A DNA stretch of 64,000 nucleotides, taken from assembly GCF_012952295.1 (NCBI RefSeq), contig NZ_JABBCH010000003.1, positions 124,001 through 188,000 on the forward strand. Reading direction: 5' to 3'. The notes beneath the pieces were generated by a model. The model had not been told where the DNA came from. It ran no database searches and saw only the letters and a program-made list of their open reading frames with translations. Position 1 is the first letter of the stretch, and every line of letters begins with the position of its first letter. Source of the stretch: Crystallibacter degradans (lineage in GTDB: Bacteria > Actinomycetota > Actinomycetes > Actinomycetales > Micrococcaceae). The translations under genes and the position numbers were made by a program. Positions 9,831-18,199 of the stretch are shown here, one piece after another.

Positions 9831-9937
9831 TTAGCTTCCTGCTTTCTTCTTCAGCTCTGTTGATTCAATGGCGCCTGACTCTCAGGCCCGGCGCGTTGCC
9901 GTCTCCGGTGCACACGGCAGAACCCTGAGCAAAGACG

Positions 9938-10219
9938 CTACCGTTCGGGCGCTCCGTCACCGAAGATGTAGAGCGAGCCCTGGCCGAAAGCCAGATCCAA
10001 AACTGTCACGATCAGCATCATGATGACCACGAACGCGATCACCACGAGGGTGTAATTCAGCAGTTCCTTGCGGGTAGGTGTGACCACCTTTTTCAGCTCA
10101 CCGATTACCTGGCGGACAAAAAGGACGATCTTGCCGAAGAATCCGCGCTTGTCGGACTTCCTGCCTGAGGGGCGTCCCTTGGAGCTGTTGGCAGCCGTTT
10201 CGGTCAACCTGTGCCTCAC
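9938..10219 (-). CDS. secE: Preprotein translocase subunit SecE
   Basis: Up to 93 residues, with one C-terminal transmembrane helix (residues about 58-80, LVVIAFVVIMMLIVTVLDLAF) and the conserved amphipathic hinge VIGELKKVVTPTRKELL just before it. SecE clamps SecY in the membrane translocon. The start is uncertain: GTG at 10219 gives MRHRLTETAANSSKG, while TTG at 10207 gives MTETAANSSKG with GTGAGG about 7 bases upstream, which matches my memory of related proteins better. An ATG at 10223 is in another frame. It lies between tRNA-Trp and nusG, the classical arrangement. Confidence 0.93.
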   Translation of the reverse strand: MRHRLTETAANSSKGRPSGRKSDKRGFFGKIVLFVRQVIGELKKVVTPTRKELLNYTLVVIAFVVIMMLIVTVLDLAFGQGSLYIFGDGAPER

Positions 10220-10321
10220 TCATCTAGTCCGGTACACGGCCCGCCGGCGGAGGCCGGCAACGCCGCTAGCTTCATACTTTGGATTGCTGAACTGCTGCTT
10301 CCCGTCCAAGACGGTTATGCG

Positions 10322-10394
10322 CAGGGCAGACAGGACTCGAACCTGCAACCTGCGGTTTTGGAGACCGCTGCGCTACCAATTGCGCCACTACCCT
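10322..10394 (-). tRNA. tRNA-Trp (anticodon CCA)
   Basis: A 73-base cloverleaf on the minus strand. The 7-bp acceptor stem AGGGTAG pairs with CTGCCCT, the T arm contains GGTTCGAGTCC, and the anticodon loop CTCCAAA gives CCA. The discriminator is G and no CCA tail is encoded. It sits directly upstream of secE, a common actinobacterial arrangement. The 293 bases between it and the aminotransferase at 10688 hold no gene I can support. Confidence 0.96.
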
Positions 10395-10687
10395 ATGTGT
10401 TGAAACCAAGACGTCAGCGTCCGAAATACGGGCACAAACCATCATGGCGTTTTTCAACACCGAGGTCTAAGTCTACGTCAGGGAAACCCTCACGTCGAAC
10501 CAGCCCTCATGCCGCCTTCACCAAGCGACTCTCCATTATGCAACATTTCCGGCGTCGTCATTAAACCGAACGCTCGGCGGGCATTCATCTGGACGCATTT
10601 CCCGCTCGAAGGCAGGACAGGCCGCGGGGCAAGCCCCTAAACTGGGCCATGGACCATTTGTTCTGACGCCTCAAAGACGGGAAATCA

Positions 10688-11896
10688 ATGCCTGCCAACG
10701 CGCGCATCTCACAGCGCATAGCCTCCATCGCCGAATCCGCCACCCTGGCTGTTGACGCAAAAGCCAAGGCACTGAAGGCGGCCGGCCGGCCGGTTATCGG
10801 CTTCGGCGCGGGCGAGCCGGACTTCCCCACTCCGGACTACGTTGTCGAGGCCGCCGTGAAGGCCGCCCGCGAGCCGCGGTTCCACCGCTACTCCCCCGCC
10901 GGCGGGCTTCCGGAGCTGAAGCAGGCTATTGCCGAGAAGACGATGCGGGACTCGGGCTACCGGATTGATCCTGCCCAGGTGCTGGTCACCAATGGCGGCA
11001 AGCAGGCCGTCTACGAATCCTTCGCCACCCTGCTGGATCCGGGCGACGAGGTTCTGGTGCCGACGCCGTACTGGACCACCTACCCGGAAGCAATCCGGCT
11101 GGCCGGCGGTGTCCCGGTGGAGATTTTCGCCGGTCCCGAACAGGGCTACCTGGTGAACATCGACCAGCTTGAAGCAGCGGTGACCGAGAACACCAAAGTC
11201 CTGCTGTTTGTTTCGCCGTCCAACCCCACCGGTGCCGTGTACTCGCCGGAGCAGGTTGCGGAAATCGGCCGGTGGGCCGCGTCCAAGGGCTTGTGGGTCA
11301 TTACCGACGAAATCTACGAACACCTCACGTACGACGGCGTGCCGTTCACTTCCATTGCCACGGCAGCTCCGGAGCTCGGAGACAAGGTGGTCATCCTCAA
11401 CGGTGTGGCCAAGACCTATGCCATGACCGGCTGGCGGGTGGGCTGGATGATCGGCCCGAAGGATGTCATTAAGGCCGCCACCAACATGCAGTCCCACGCC
11501 ACCTCCAACGTCGCGAACGTCTCGCAAATGGCAGCGCTGGCCGCCGTCTCCGGGCCGCTGACCGCCGTCGACGAGATGAAGGTCGCGTTCGACCGCCGCC
11601 GCAAAGCCATGGTCGACGGCCTCAACGCCATCGAAGGCATCGAATGCCCGACGCCGAAGGGTGCCTTCTACGCCTACGCGGATGTCCGCGGGCTGCTGGG
11701 CAAAGAGATCGACGGCGTCCGCCCGTCCACCTCGGCCGAACTGGCTTCGCTGGTGCTGGACAAGGTGGAGGTAGCCATCGTTCCCGGTGAAGCTTTCGGC
11801 CCGTCCGGCTTCGTGAGGCTCTCCTACGCCCTCGGCGACGAAGACCTGGCCACAGGCATCGGCCGGCTGCAGGACTTCCTCGGTACCGCCAAGTAA
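10688..11896 (+). CDS. Pyridoxal-phosphate aminotransferase, aspartate aminotransferase type (class I)
   Basis: 402 residues. Fold-type I aminotransferase that likely exchanges amino groups between aspartate (or another amino acid) and 2-oxoglutarate in the cytoplasm. Seen: [11 protein letters not shown] near residue 40; [11 protein letters not shown] (cofactor phosphate-binding region); [11 protein letters not shown] near 178; [14 protein letters not shown] (Asp contacting the PLP pyridine nitrogen); and [16 protein letters not shown] near residues 238-253, where the Lys is the Schiff-base lysine. The C-terminal Arg of FVRLSYA is the substrate-carboxylate arginine. GGGAAA precedes the ATG, and TAAACT at 10638-10643 is a possible -10 box. 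Substrate preference cannot be read from sequence; an AspC/AspB role is the default. Confidence 0.9.
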   Translation: MPANARISQRIASIAESATLAVDAKAKALKAAGRPVIGFGAGEPDFPTPDYVVEAAVKAAREPRFHRYSPAGGLPELKQAIAEKTMRDSGYRIDPAQVLVTNGGKQAVYESFATLLDPGDEVLVPTPYWTTYPEAIRLAGGVPVEIFAGPEQGYLVNIDQLEAAVTENTKVLLFVSPSNPTGAVYSPEQVAEIGRWAASKGLWVITDEIYEHLTYDGVPFTSIATAAPELGDKVVILNGVAKTYAMTGWRVGWMIGPKDVIKAATNMQSHATSNVANVSQMAALAAVSGPLTAVDEMKVAFDRRRKAMVDGLNAIEGIECPTPKGAFYAYADVRGLLGKEIDGVRPSTSAELASLVLDKVEVAIVPGEAFGPSGFVRLSYALGDEDLATGIGRLQDFLGTAK

Positions 11897-11913
11897 GACA
11901 AGCGCCGCCTAAC

Positions 11914-11948
11914 CGGGTGCCGGTCTCCTTCGGGGAGGCCGGCACCCG
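11914..11948. terminator. Hairpin terminator
   Basis: Stem CGGGTGCCGGTCTCC with a TTCG loop and a near-perfect complement, between the aminotransferase and the convergent response regulator gene; TCATTTAACT follows on the plus strand. Confidence 0.75.
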
Positions 11949-11962
11949 TCATTTAACTCCGT

Positions 11963-12613
11963 TCAGAGAATCCGGCGGTCCACTGCCCAGCGGGTCAACT
12001 CATGGCGCGAGGACAGCTGGAGTTTGCGCAGCACGGCCGACACATGGGTTTCCACGGTCTTGATGGAGATGAACAGTTCCTTAGCCACCTCCTTGTAGCT
12101 GTAACCGCGGGCGATCAGCCGCATAACCTCCAGCTCGCGGGCCGAGAGCTTGTCCAGCTCGTCGTCCACGGAAGCAACAGCGGCAGTGCCGAAGGCATCA
12201 AGCACGAATCCGGCCAGCCTCGGGGAGAAGGCCGCATCTCCCCCGGCCACCCGGACCACCGCATCCGAAATCTCCGCTCCGGAAAAGGTCTTCGTGACAT
12301 AGCCGCGCGCACCGGCACGGATAACGGTTACAACGTCCTCGGCGGAGTCCGAAACACTCAGTGCCAGGAACCGGGTAGTGGCCAGCAGATCCGCGCAGCC
12401 GGCAACCACTTCGGCGCCCCCGCCGCCGCGGCCGCCGGGCAGATGCACATCAAGAAGAACGACGGCGGGCCTCGCCTCATGGATGACGGCGATGGCTTCC
12501 TCCACGGTTGCTGCCTCCGCTACGACGTCGATCCTGGAGTCCAGGTCCGCCTTCAGTCCCGACCTGAAGATGGCGTGGTCATCGACCACGACGATGCGGA
12601 TGGGGTCGGTCAT
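11963..12613 (-). CDS. NarL/LuxR-family response regulator (LiaR-like)
   Basis: 216 residues. The receiver domain (about 5-125) has the acidic pair VVDDH, the phospho-acceptor Asp in VVLLDVHLPGG near residue 55 and the switch Lys in GYVTKTFSG near 107. The C-terminal LuxR-type helix-turn-helix (about 150-212) contains LSARELEVMRLIARGYSYKEVAKELFIS-type residues. The start ATG overlaps the stop of the sensor kinase gene by 4 bases (12610-12613), so the two are a coupled cognate pair. Together with the divergent PspC/LiaF-like operon it probably responds to cell-envelope stress; DNA targets are unknown. Confidence 0.92.
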   Translation of the reverse strand: MTDPIRIVVVDDHAIFRSGLKADLDSRIDVVAEAATVEEAIAVIHEARPAVVLLDVHLPGGRGGGGAEVVAGCADLLATTRFLALSVSDSAEDVVTVIRAGARGYVTKTFSGAEISDAVVRVAGGDAAFSPRLAGFVLDAFGTAAVASVDDELDKLSARELEVMRLIARGYSYKEVAKELFISIKTVETHVSAVLRKLQLSSRHELTRWAVDRRIL

Positions 12614-13968
12614 GAGTGGTTTCCTTCCTCAGGATGCTTCAGGCCCAAATGTACTTCGGTGCCGTTTCCGGTGTTGCGGATACGTGCCTCGCCGCCGTGG
12701 CGCTGCATCCGGCGGATCAATGATTCCCGGACGCCCAGCCGGTCGGCGGGCACATCGGCAAGCTCGAATCCAGGCCCGCGGTCGCGGACGAAGACGTCCG
12801 TGCTGCCCGGCGTCTTCTCCAGGTAGACGGAGATGCTGCCGCCGGCGTGCTTGGCCGCGTTCTGCACAGCCTCCCGGGTGGCATGGATCAGGGCTTCGTA
12901 CTGTTCCGTCATCGGTGCATCGCCCACCGCCACCACGTCGATCGGGTGTCCGTACGCGTCCTCGATTTCCGCTGCGACGGCTTTGATCCGGTCCACCAGG
13001 TTGCCTTCTTCCTTGCGTTTGTCCCGGTACAGCCATTCGCGCAGTTCGCGTTCCTGAGCTCGGGCGAGCCGCGTGACGTCCTGTTCCGAGGCGGCCCGGT
13101 TCTGGATCAGGGCCAGCGTCTGCAGCACCGAATCGTGCAGGTGCGCCGCGATTTCGGCCCGTTCCGTCTCCCGGATCCTGCCGGAGCGTTCGGCTTCGAG
13201 ATCAGTCCAGTACTTGACGACCCACGGGGCCAGGACCAGCCCAACGCCGGCCAGGACGGCCAGCGTGGCCAGCAGCGTCGGCCACATCACGTCCCAGCTG
13301 ATGGAGCCGGAGATCAGGATGAAAATGCCGGCCACCACGAAAACGAGGCCTGCAATGAGCCGTACTACACCCTGCGCGCCGGTGGCCCCGGCACGGTCCA
13401 TGATGCCGTTGCGCCTGGAGTTATCCAGCTGCATCCAGGCCAGCACGGCCCCGGTGACGATGGCGAGCATGGGCAGCCAGGTTTCCCACGGTACGTTGAA
13501 GCCTGCCAACTGGGCGATGAAGGCGCCACCGGCCAGGACGAGCGCTGCGCCGACCGCGATTTCCCAGCCGCCGCGCTGCATCAGTTCGGCGGTGCGGGTT
13601 CTGCCGGTGGGACCAGCGGCTGCGGCAGCCGGATCGTCGGCCGGGCGCTGTAGAGGCTGCGCGCCGGTTCCCGGTTGCGGCCCGGGCTGCGCTGGAATCC
13701 CCGCTGGCCTCGGTCCGCCGAAATTGCGGGCGAAGTTCCCGGCGATGTTGCGCGGGTTGAAGGCCGCGTTTTCGGCCCGGGCCGCCTCGTCCGCCGTCGG
13801 AACCAATAGCCATAGCCAGGCATAGAGCAACAACCCGGCGCCGCTGGCCAGGGTGAGCACGACCATCGAAATCCTGATCACCTTGACCGAAAGCCCCAGA
13901 TGGGCTGCCAGCCCGGAGCAGACGCCCGCAATAATGCGGTCGGCGGGACGGACAAGAGGAGCGTACAT
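12610..13968 (-). CDS. PspC-domain sensor histidine kinase (LiaS-like, HisKA_3 family)
   Basis: 452 residues. An N-terminal PspC domain (about 5-60: RPADRIIAGVCSGLAAHLGL, then a hydrophobic helix) is followed by a Pro/Ala-rich linker and about four membrane segments between 135 and 255. The catalytic part has the HisKA_3 box ERAEIAAHLHDSVLQTLALI with the phospho-acceptor His near residue 275, the N-box EAVQNAAKHA near 373, and the G-box DRGPGFE near 405. It is membrane-bound and phosphorylates the regulator encoded immediately downstream. Fusion of a phage-shock PspC domain to a NarL-partner kinase is common in actinobacteria, and the stimulus is probably envelope stress (inference). Confidence 0.9.
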   Translation of the reverse strand: MYAPLVRPADRIIAGVCSGLAAHLGLSVKVIRISMVVLTLASGAGLLLYAWLWLLVPTADEAARAENAAFNPRNIAGNFARNFGGPRPAGIPAQPGPQPGTGAQPLQRPADDPAAAAAGPTGRTRTAELMQRGGWEIAVGAALVLAGGAFIAQLAGFNVPWETWLPMLAIVTGAVLAWMQLDNSRRNGIMDRAGATGAQGVVRLIAGLVFVVAGIFILISGSISWDVMWPTLLATLAVLAGVGLVLAPWVVKYWTDLEAERSGRIRETERAEIAAHLHDSVLQTLALIQNRAASEQDVTRLARAQERELREWLYRDKRKEEGNLVDRIKAVAAEIEDAYGHPIDVVAVGDAPMTEQYEALIHATREAVQNAAKHAGGSISVYLEKTPGSTDVFVRDRGPGFELADVPADRLGVRESLIRRMQRHGGEARIRNTGNGTEVHLGLKHPEEGNHS

Positions 13969-14102
13969 AGGTCAATCCAAGCACGCCCGGCCTCGGGTCT
14001 GAACCAATCCTCGCGGATCTCAGGGCCCCTCAGCCATCGGTCAGGGAAGCTTCAGGGTAGCCCCCCATAGAATCAACCGGCGCGGCTTGGAATGATCGAA
14101 CT

Positions 14103-15608
14103 ATGACCTCACACCCCTCTGAACCGTCCCGCCCGGAAGGCTCTGCCGACCTTCCCGGCGACGAGGACGCCCGCGGTACGGATTCACCGACGCCTCCTCC
14201 TTACCTGCCCCCACAGCCGTCCGGCAGCAACAGCTTCTTCGACTGGTTCCGCCGCCTGGGCACGCCCCGCGGACAGGACCGCTGGATCGGTGGCGTGGCC
14301 TCCGGCATCGCCCACCGGATCGGGCTCGACCCGATTCTGGTCCGGGGCATCTTCGTGCTGCTGTTCATTTTTGGCGGCATCGGCGTGCTGCTGTACGGCC
14401 TCGCGTGGGCGCTGCTGCCGGAACCGGATGGCAGGATCCATGCCGAAGAAGCCGGCCGGGGCCGCTGGACCTCAGGCATGACCGGAGCACTGATCGTCAC
14501 CGTCCTCGGCCTGTTCGCATGGCCCTTCGGCTTCTTCTCCGAGGGCTGGGACTTCGGCGGCTTCCTCTGGGCGGTGATCTGGCTAGGTGCCATTGTCTAT
14601 TTCATCTACTGGCTCGCTACCCGTAACCGCAGCACACCGCCGCCGGCTTACGGTCCGTACGGACCTGCGCCGCAGGGCTTCGCTGCCCCTGGCACTCCCG
14701 GAGCTCCGGTTCCGCCGGCTTATGGCCCGGCTGCCGGTGCCGCCTATGGCCCTCCTCGCGCGGCGGGACGGGACCAGGATCCGACCATCCCGCTGGGTCC
14801 GCTTGACCGGCAGCACACCGCTGCTGCCAGCGAAGACCCCTACACCACGGGATCCCACATGGGATCCCAGCCGGCAACGGAACAGCAGTGGCCCGCTTAC
14901 ACCCCCCGGCCGGTTCGTCCTCCGGTCCCGCCGAACCCTCGGCGCCGCGGTCCCTCCGGTGCCGATATCGCCCTCACGCTGGGAGCAGCGCTGCTGGCGG
15001 GTGGCATCCTGCTGGCCCTGAACCAACTGGGCTACATTGCCTTGGGCGGCGCCTGGCTGCCCGTGGCCACAGCAGCCGCACTGTTGTGCATCGGCCTGGG
15101 CATCGTGGTTCTGGGCATCCGCGGCCGCACCTCCGGCATCCTCGGATTCCTGGCAGCCGTCGGCGTCGTTCTCTCGCTGGTCTTTGCCGCCGGCGTGCAG
15201 TGGCAGACCGCCAACTATGCCCTCGGTACGAACACCACCTGGACCGCCGAATCGGGCGCACCGGCCAGCGAGGGCTACAGCATTGTGGCCGGCAACGGAA
15301 CGGTGGATCTGACGGGTGTCACCGCCAGTACCTTCGGCGGCCCCGTGGTCGTGCCGGTGAACGCGGCTGCCGCTTCCGTGACGGTGATTGTGCCCGAGAA
15401 CGTTCCGGTAGAAGTCCAGGCCGCCATGGCCATGGGCAACGTTGAATACGAGGCGGGCGGCCAAAGCCGGCAGACCGCGGGCATGTGGCAGCCGGGGTCC
15501 TTCATCATCAACGACGACGGCTCCGGGCCGGACATCATTCTGCGGATCAAGGGCGCAGCCAGCGATGTGAACATTGTTGAAGCGCAGGGAAGGGAAGGCT
15601 CGCAATGA
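14103..15608 (+). CDS. PspC-domain membrane protein with LiaF-like C-terminus
   Basis: 501 residues. After a Pro-rich N-terminus, a PspC domain (about 55-115: RWIGGVASGIAHRIGLDP followed by a membrane helix) leads to further membrane segments, a long Pro/Ala/Gly/Tyr linker (about 180-275), a second helical membrane block (about 285-365) and a C-terminal beta-rich domain. That last part (VVVPVNAAAASVTVIVPENVPVEVQ and following) resembles the YvqF/LiaF C-terminal domain, which in Bacillus inhibits the LiaS kinase. Divergent from the PspC kinase gene with 134 bases between. TAGAAT at 14068-14073 is a possible -10 box. It overlaps the next gene by 4 bases. Likely the regulatory or sensor partner of the two-component system. 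Confidence 0.82.
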   Translation: MTSHPSEPSRPEGSADLPGDEDARGTDSPTPPPYLPPQPSGSNSFFDWFRRLGTPRGQDRWIGGVASGIAHRIGLDPILVRGIFVLLFIFGGIGVLLYGLAWALLPEPDGRIHAEEAGRGRWTSGMTGALIVTVLGLFAWPFGFFSEGWDFGGFLWAVIWLGAIVYFIYWLATRNRSTPPPAYGPYGPAPQGFAAPGTPGAPVPPAYGPAAGAAYGPPRAAGRDQDPTIPLGPLDRQHTAAASEDPYTTGSHMGSQPATEQQWPAYTPRPVRPPVPPNPRRRGPSGADIALTLGAALLAGGILLALNQLGYIALGGAWLPVATAAALLCIGLGIVVLGIRGRTSGILGFLAAVGVVLSLVFAAGVQWQTANYALGTNTTWTAESGAPASEGYSIVAGNGTVDLTGVTASTFGGPVVVPVNAAAASVTVIVPENVPVEVQAAMAMGNVEYEAGGQSRQTAGMWQPGSFIINDDGSGPDIILRIKGAASDVNIVEAQGREGSQ

Positions 15609-15844
15609 GCACTGAATCCAACGACGGCGGCATCACCGGCCCGAGCACGGGCACCATTGTCTGGGGCCTGATCGCGATAGCAGTGGGCCTGCTGGTCCTG
15701 CTCAGCGTGCTCTGGGATATCAGCTTCAATGTCGGCCACGTCCTGATTGCCCTGCTGATCAGCTCCGGCATCGCGCTGGTGGCCGGGGGCATCTGGAGCA
15801 TGCTGCGCAACAAGGACAATACGGCCGACGCCGACGACAAGTGA
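15605..15844 (+). CDS. Small two-helix membrane protein
   Basis: 79 residues with two hydrophobic helices (about 18-36 and 43-64) and a charged C-terminal tail NKDNTADADDK. No family recognised. It is coupled on both sides: its ATG overlaps the preceding stop, and its TGA overlaps the GTG of the PspC gene that follows. Its position between two PspC-domain genes suggests a role in the same membrane complex. Confidence 0.72.
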   Translation: MSTESNDGGITGPSTGTIVWGLIAIAVGLLVLLSVLWDISFNVGHVLIALLISSGIALVAGGIWSMLRNKDNTADADDK

Positions 15845-16134
15845 CAATCAGTCCCAAACACGAAAGCATTGAACCCATGGACACCCTTTATAAAACCCTC
15901 CGTTCCATCCCGGTCCGCCGCGGCCCCAACCGCTGGGTAGGCGGCGTCTGCGGCGGCATTGCCGAAAAGTTCGGCTGGGACGCCACAGTGGTCCGCATCG
16001 CTACCCTGTTGCTCTTCCTCTTTCCCGGCATCGGCGTCGCCGCCTATCTGGTGGCCTGGCTGCTGCTGCCCAAATACGACGGCAGCATCGCGCTGGAGAG
16101 GCTGCTTCAGAGCAAGGGCACCCGCCGCCGCTGA
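15841..16134 (+). CDS. Stand-alone PspC-domain protein
   Basis: 97 residues. The body is one PspC domain: RRGPNRWVGGVCGGIAEKFG, then a membrane helix ATVVRIATLLLFLFPGIGVAAYLVAWLLLP. The GTG start overlaps the upstream stop (GTGA); an internal ATG at 15877 (MDTLYKTL) would give an 85-residue product and is a reasonable alternative. PspC proteins act at the membrane in phage-shock-type stress responses. Third PspC domain of this locus. Confidence 0.83.
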   Translation: MTISPKHESIEPMDTLYKTLRSIPVRRGPNRWVGGVCGGIAEKFGWDATVVRIATLLLFLFPGIGVAAYLVAWLLLPKYDGSIALERLLQSKGTRRR

Positions 16135-16208
16135 GCGCACCCATCGCCGGCTGCTGCCGCCGGCATTGCCGCTGGCTTTTGCCGTCAGCTCCTGCCGCAC
16201 TACGGCCG

Positions 16209-16247
16209 GCTGAAGGTCCCCGCGAGATCCGCGCGGGGACCTTCAGC
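16209..16247 (+). terminator. Strong hairpin terminator after the PspC operon
   Basis: Perfect 16-bp stem (16209-16224 with 16232-16247, GCTGAAGGTCCCCGCG) and a 7-base loop. The 262 bases between the PspC gene and pfkA otherwise hold only a possible -10 TAGAAT at 16325-16330. Confidence 0.8.
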
Positions 16248-16396
16248 TGTTCCCATGCGGCGTTTTTTTGGGCTCTGCGGCAGGCGTATGCAGCGTCAGG
16301 GGTGCCCTCGCCGGTGGAGTTGCCTAGAATCGAAGGGAGCCCGACGGTGCGCTCTGGAGACGATTCGGCAATTCCCGCGACGAAAGTTGGACCTGA

Positions 16397-17425
16397 GTGA
16401 AAATCGGCATCATGACCAGCGGCGGCGACTGCCCCGGCCTGAACGCGGTGATCCGCGGCGCTGTGCTCAAGGGCATCAAGTCCTACGACCATGAGTTCGT
16501 CGGCTTCCTCGACGGCTGGCGGGGTGTGGTCGAGGGCGACTTTATCGAGCTGCCCCGCCATCGGGTGCGCGGCATTTCCAAACAGGGCGGAACCATTCTG
16601 GGCACCTCCCGCACCAATCCCTACGACGGGCCCAACGGCGGACCGGAGAAGATCGCGGCCACGCTGGACCGGCTCGGCGTGGATGCACTCATCGCCATCG
16701 GCGGCGAAGGAACGCTGGCCGGCGCCCGCGAGCTGACGGACGCGGGCTTGCCGATCATCGGTGTCCCGAAGACCATCGACAACGACCTTGACGCCACGGA
16801 CTACTCGTTCGGTTTCGACACGGCCGTCCAGATCGCCACCGAAGCCATCGACCGGCTGCGCACCACCGGCGAATCGCACCACCGGTGCATGATCGCCGAG
16901 GTCATGGGGCGCCACGTCGGTTGGATTGCCCTGCACGCCGGCATGGCTTCCGGCGCCCATGCCATCCTCATCCCGGAGCAGAAGGTGACCACGGCCCAGG
17001 TCGCCGAGTGGGTCCGCGAGGCTCACGACCGCGGCCGCGCCCCCTTGGTAGTGGTGGCCGAAGGCTGGGTTCCGGAAGGCGACGCCGAGCCGTGGGCCGA
17101 ACGCGGCACTGATGCTTCCGGCCGTCCCCGGCTGGGGGGCATCGGTGAACACCTCGCGCCGGAAATCGAGGCGCTGACCGGAATCGAAACCCGGGCCGCG
17201 ACCTTGGGGCACATCCAGCGCGGCGGCGTCCCCTCCGCCTATGACCGCGTCCTGGCCACCCGGCTCGGCATGGTTGCAGTCGACGCCGTCTCGGACAAGC
17301 GCTGGGGAACCATGGTTTCCCTGCACGGTACCAACGTCGTCGTTGTTCCGTTCGAAGAGGCGCTGGGTAACCTCAAAACAGTGCCGCAGCACCGCTACGA
17401 CGAGGCGGCAGTCCTCTTTGGCTGA
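16397..17425 (+). CDS. pfkA: 6-phosphofructokinase (actinobacterial PFK-A)
   Basis: 342 residues. Phosphorylates fructose 6-phosphate to fructose 1,6-bisphosphate in glycolysis. Seen: MTSGGDCPGLNAVIRG at residues 6-21 (phosphoryl-donor glycine loop), GGEGTLAGA near 102-110, and PKTIDNDLDATDYSFGFDTA near 123-142 with the catalytic TIDND Asp. The donor-site residue is Gly (GGEG), as in ATP-dependent enzymes, while the second discriminating position is Lys (PKTIDND), as in pyrophosphate-dependent ones; this Gly/Lys mix is typical of actinobacterial ATP-PFKs. The start is GTG with only a weak ribosome site. Confidence 0.93.
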   Translation: MKIGIMTSGGDCPGLNAVIRGAVLKGIKSYDHEFVGFLDGWRGVVEGDFIELPRHRVRGISKQGGTILGTSRTNPYDGPNGGPEKIAATLDRLGVDALIAIGGEGTLAGARELTDAGLPIIGVPKTIDNDLDATDYSFGFDTAVQIATEAIDRLRTTGESHHRCMIAEVMGRHVGWIALHAGMASGAHAILIPEQKVTTAQVAEWVREAHDRGRAPLVVVAEGWVPEGDAEPWAERGTDASGRPRLGGIGEHLAPEIEALTGIETRAATLGHIQRGGVPSAYDRVLATRLGMVAVDAVSDKRWGTMVSLHGTNVVVVPFEEALGNLKTVPQHRYDEAAVLFG

Positions 17426-17461
17426 GCCAGTGTGGAACTGCGTCGATGCAGGGCGGCAACT

Positions 17462-18172
17462 ATGAAACTGGACTCGGGCACCGCGGATATTGTGATGCTG
17501 GCCTGGGCACGGATGCTCGGTTTTGAGGATTCCGCCTTCGCTTCGCCGTCGGGCCGGTTGACCCGGATAGATAACGACGCCGACACCCTCACCTTTGTGC
17601 GGCTGTTCGGCCGGTCGGCGCTGGTCGGTCCGGGATGGGCTGTTGAGGCCGCGGCAGGCCATTCCGACGCCGAGCTGGCCGAGTACCAGACGCTGCTTCA
17701 GCTGACCAAAGGCCAAGGCGGCCACGGTCTGGGCAAGTCCCAGCTGTACTTCGCCGATGACCTCCCGATGGTCCAGCCGGACGAGGACGTCATGGTTTCG
17801 ACGGCCGTTCAGGACGCCTCACGGCTGGAGGCGTTGTGCCCGCCGGATGACATCCACGAGGTGGCCTTGGCCGCGATGGACAAGTCCTTTGTCCTGGTCA
17901 ACGGAACCGAGCCGATAGCCGGTTCCGGCTACAAGGAGTGGCAGCAGATCCTGGGGCATATTGGTGTGCTGACCGCACCAAGATACCGCCAGCGCGGTAT
18001 CGGAACGTTGATCGGGGCCGTTGCCGGCCACGAGGCTCTCACGGCTGGACTGATCCCGCAGTGGCGCTGCCACGAAACCAACCAGGCCTCGCGGGCCACG
18101 GCGCTGGCGCTGGGCTTTGTCGAATCCGGCACGCAGACCTCTGCCTACCTGCAGGCAGGCGGCCAGGGATAA
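17462..18172 (+). CDS. GNAT-family N-acetyltransferase
   Basis: 236 residues from the ATG at 17462; a GTG ten codons upstream (17432) is also open. The acetyltransferase core is in the C-terminal half: GHIGVLTAPRYRQRGIGTLIGAVAGHEAL, where RQRGIG is the acetyl-CoA pyrophosphate loop (about residue 180), followed by CHETNQASRATALALGFVE. The N-terminal half is less typical. It follows pfkA by 36 bases and could be co-transcribed. The last codons and the stop lie inside a large terminator hairpin. Substrate unknown. Confidence 0.78.
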   Translation: MKLDSGTADIVMLAWARMLGFEDSAFASPSGRLTRIDNDADTLTFVRLFGRSALVGPGWAVEAAAGHSDAELAEYQTLLQLTKGQGGHGLGKSQLYFADDLPMVQPDEDVMVSTAVQDASRLEALCPPDDIHEVALAAMDKSFVLVNGTEPIAGSGYKEWQQILGHIGVLTAPRYRQRGIGTLIGAVAGHEALTAGLIPQWRCHETNQASRATALALGFVESGTQTSAYLQAGGQG

Positions 18173-18193
18173 ATCCCGGTCCTGCCTGCAGGT
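18147..18193. terminator. Bidirectional terminator overlapping the end of the GNAT gene
   Basis: 13-bp perfect stem (18147-18159 ACCTGCAGGCAGG with 18181-18193), with the GNAT stop codon in the 21-base loop. It lies between convergent genes, ending 6 bases before the ygfZ stop. Confidence 0.7.
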
Positions 18194-18199
18194 ACCGGG

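Noticed and set aside
16209-16247. A riboswitch in the pfkA upstream region
   Set aside because: The only structure is a simple long stem typical of a terminator placed right after the PspC operon.
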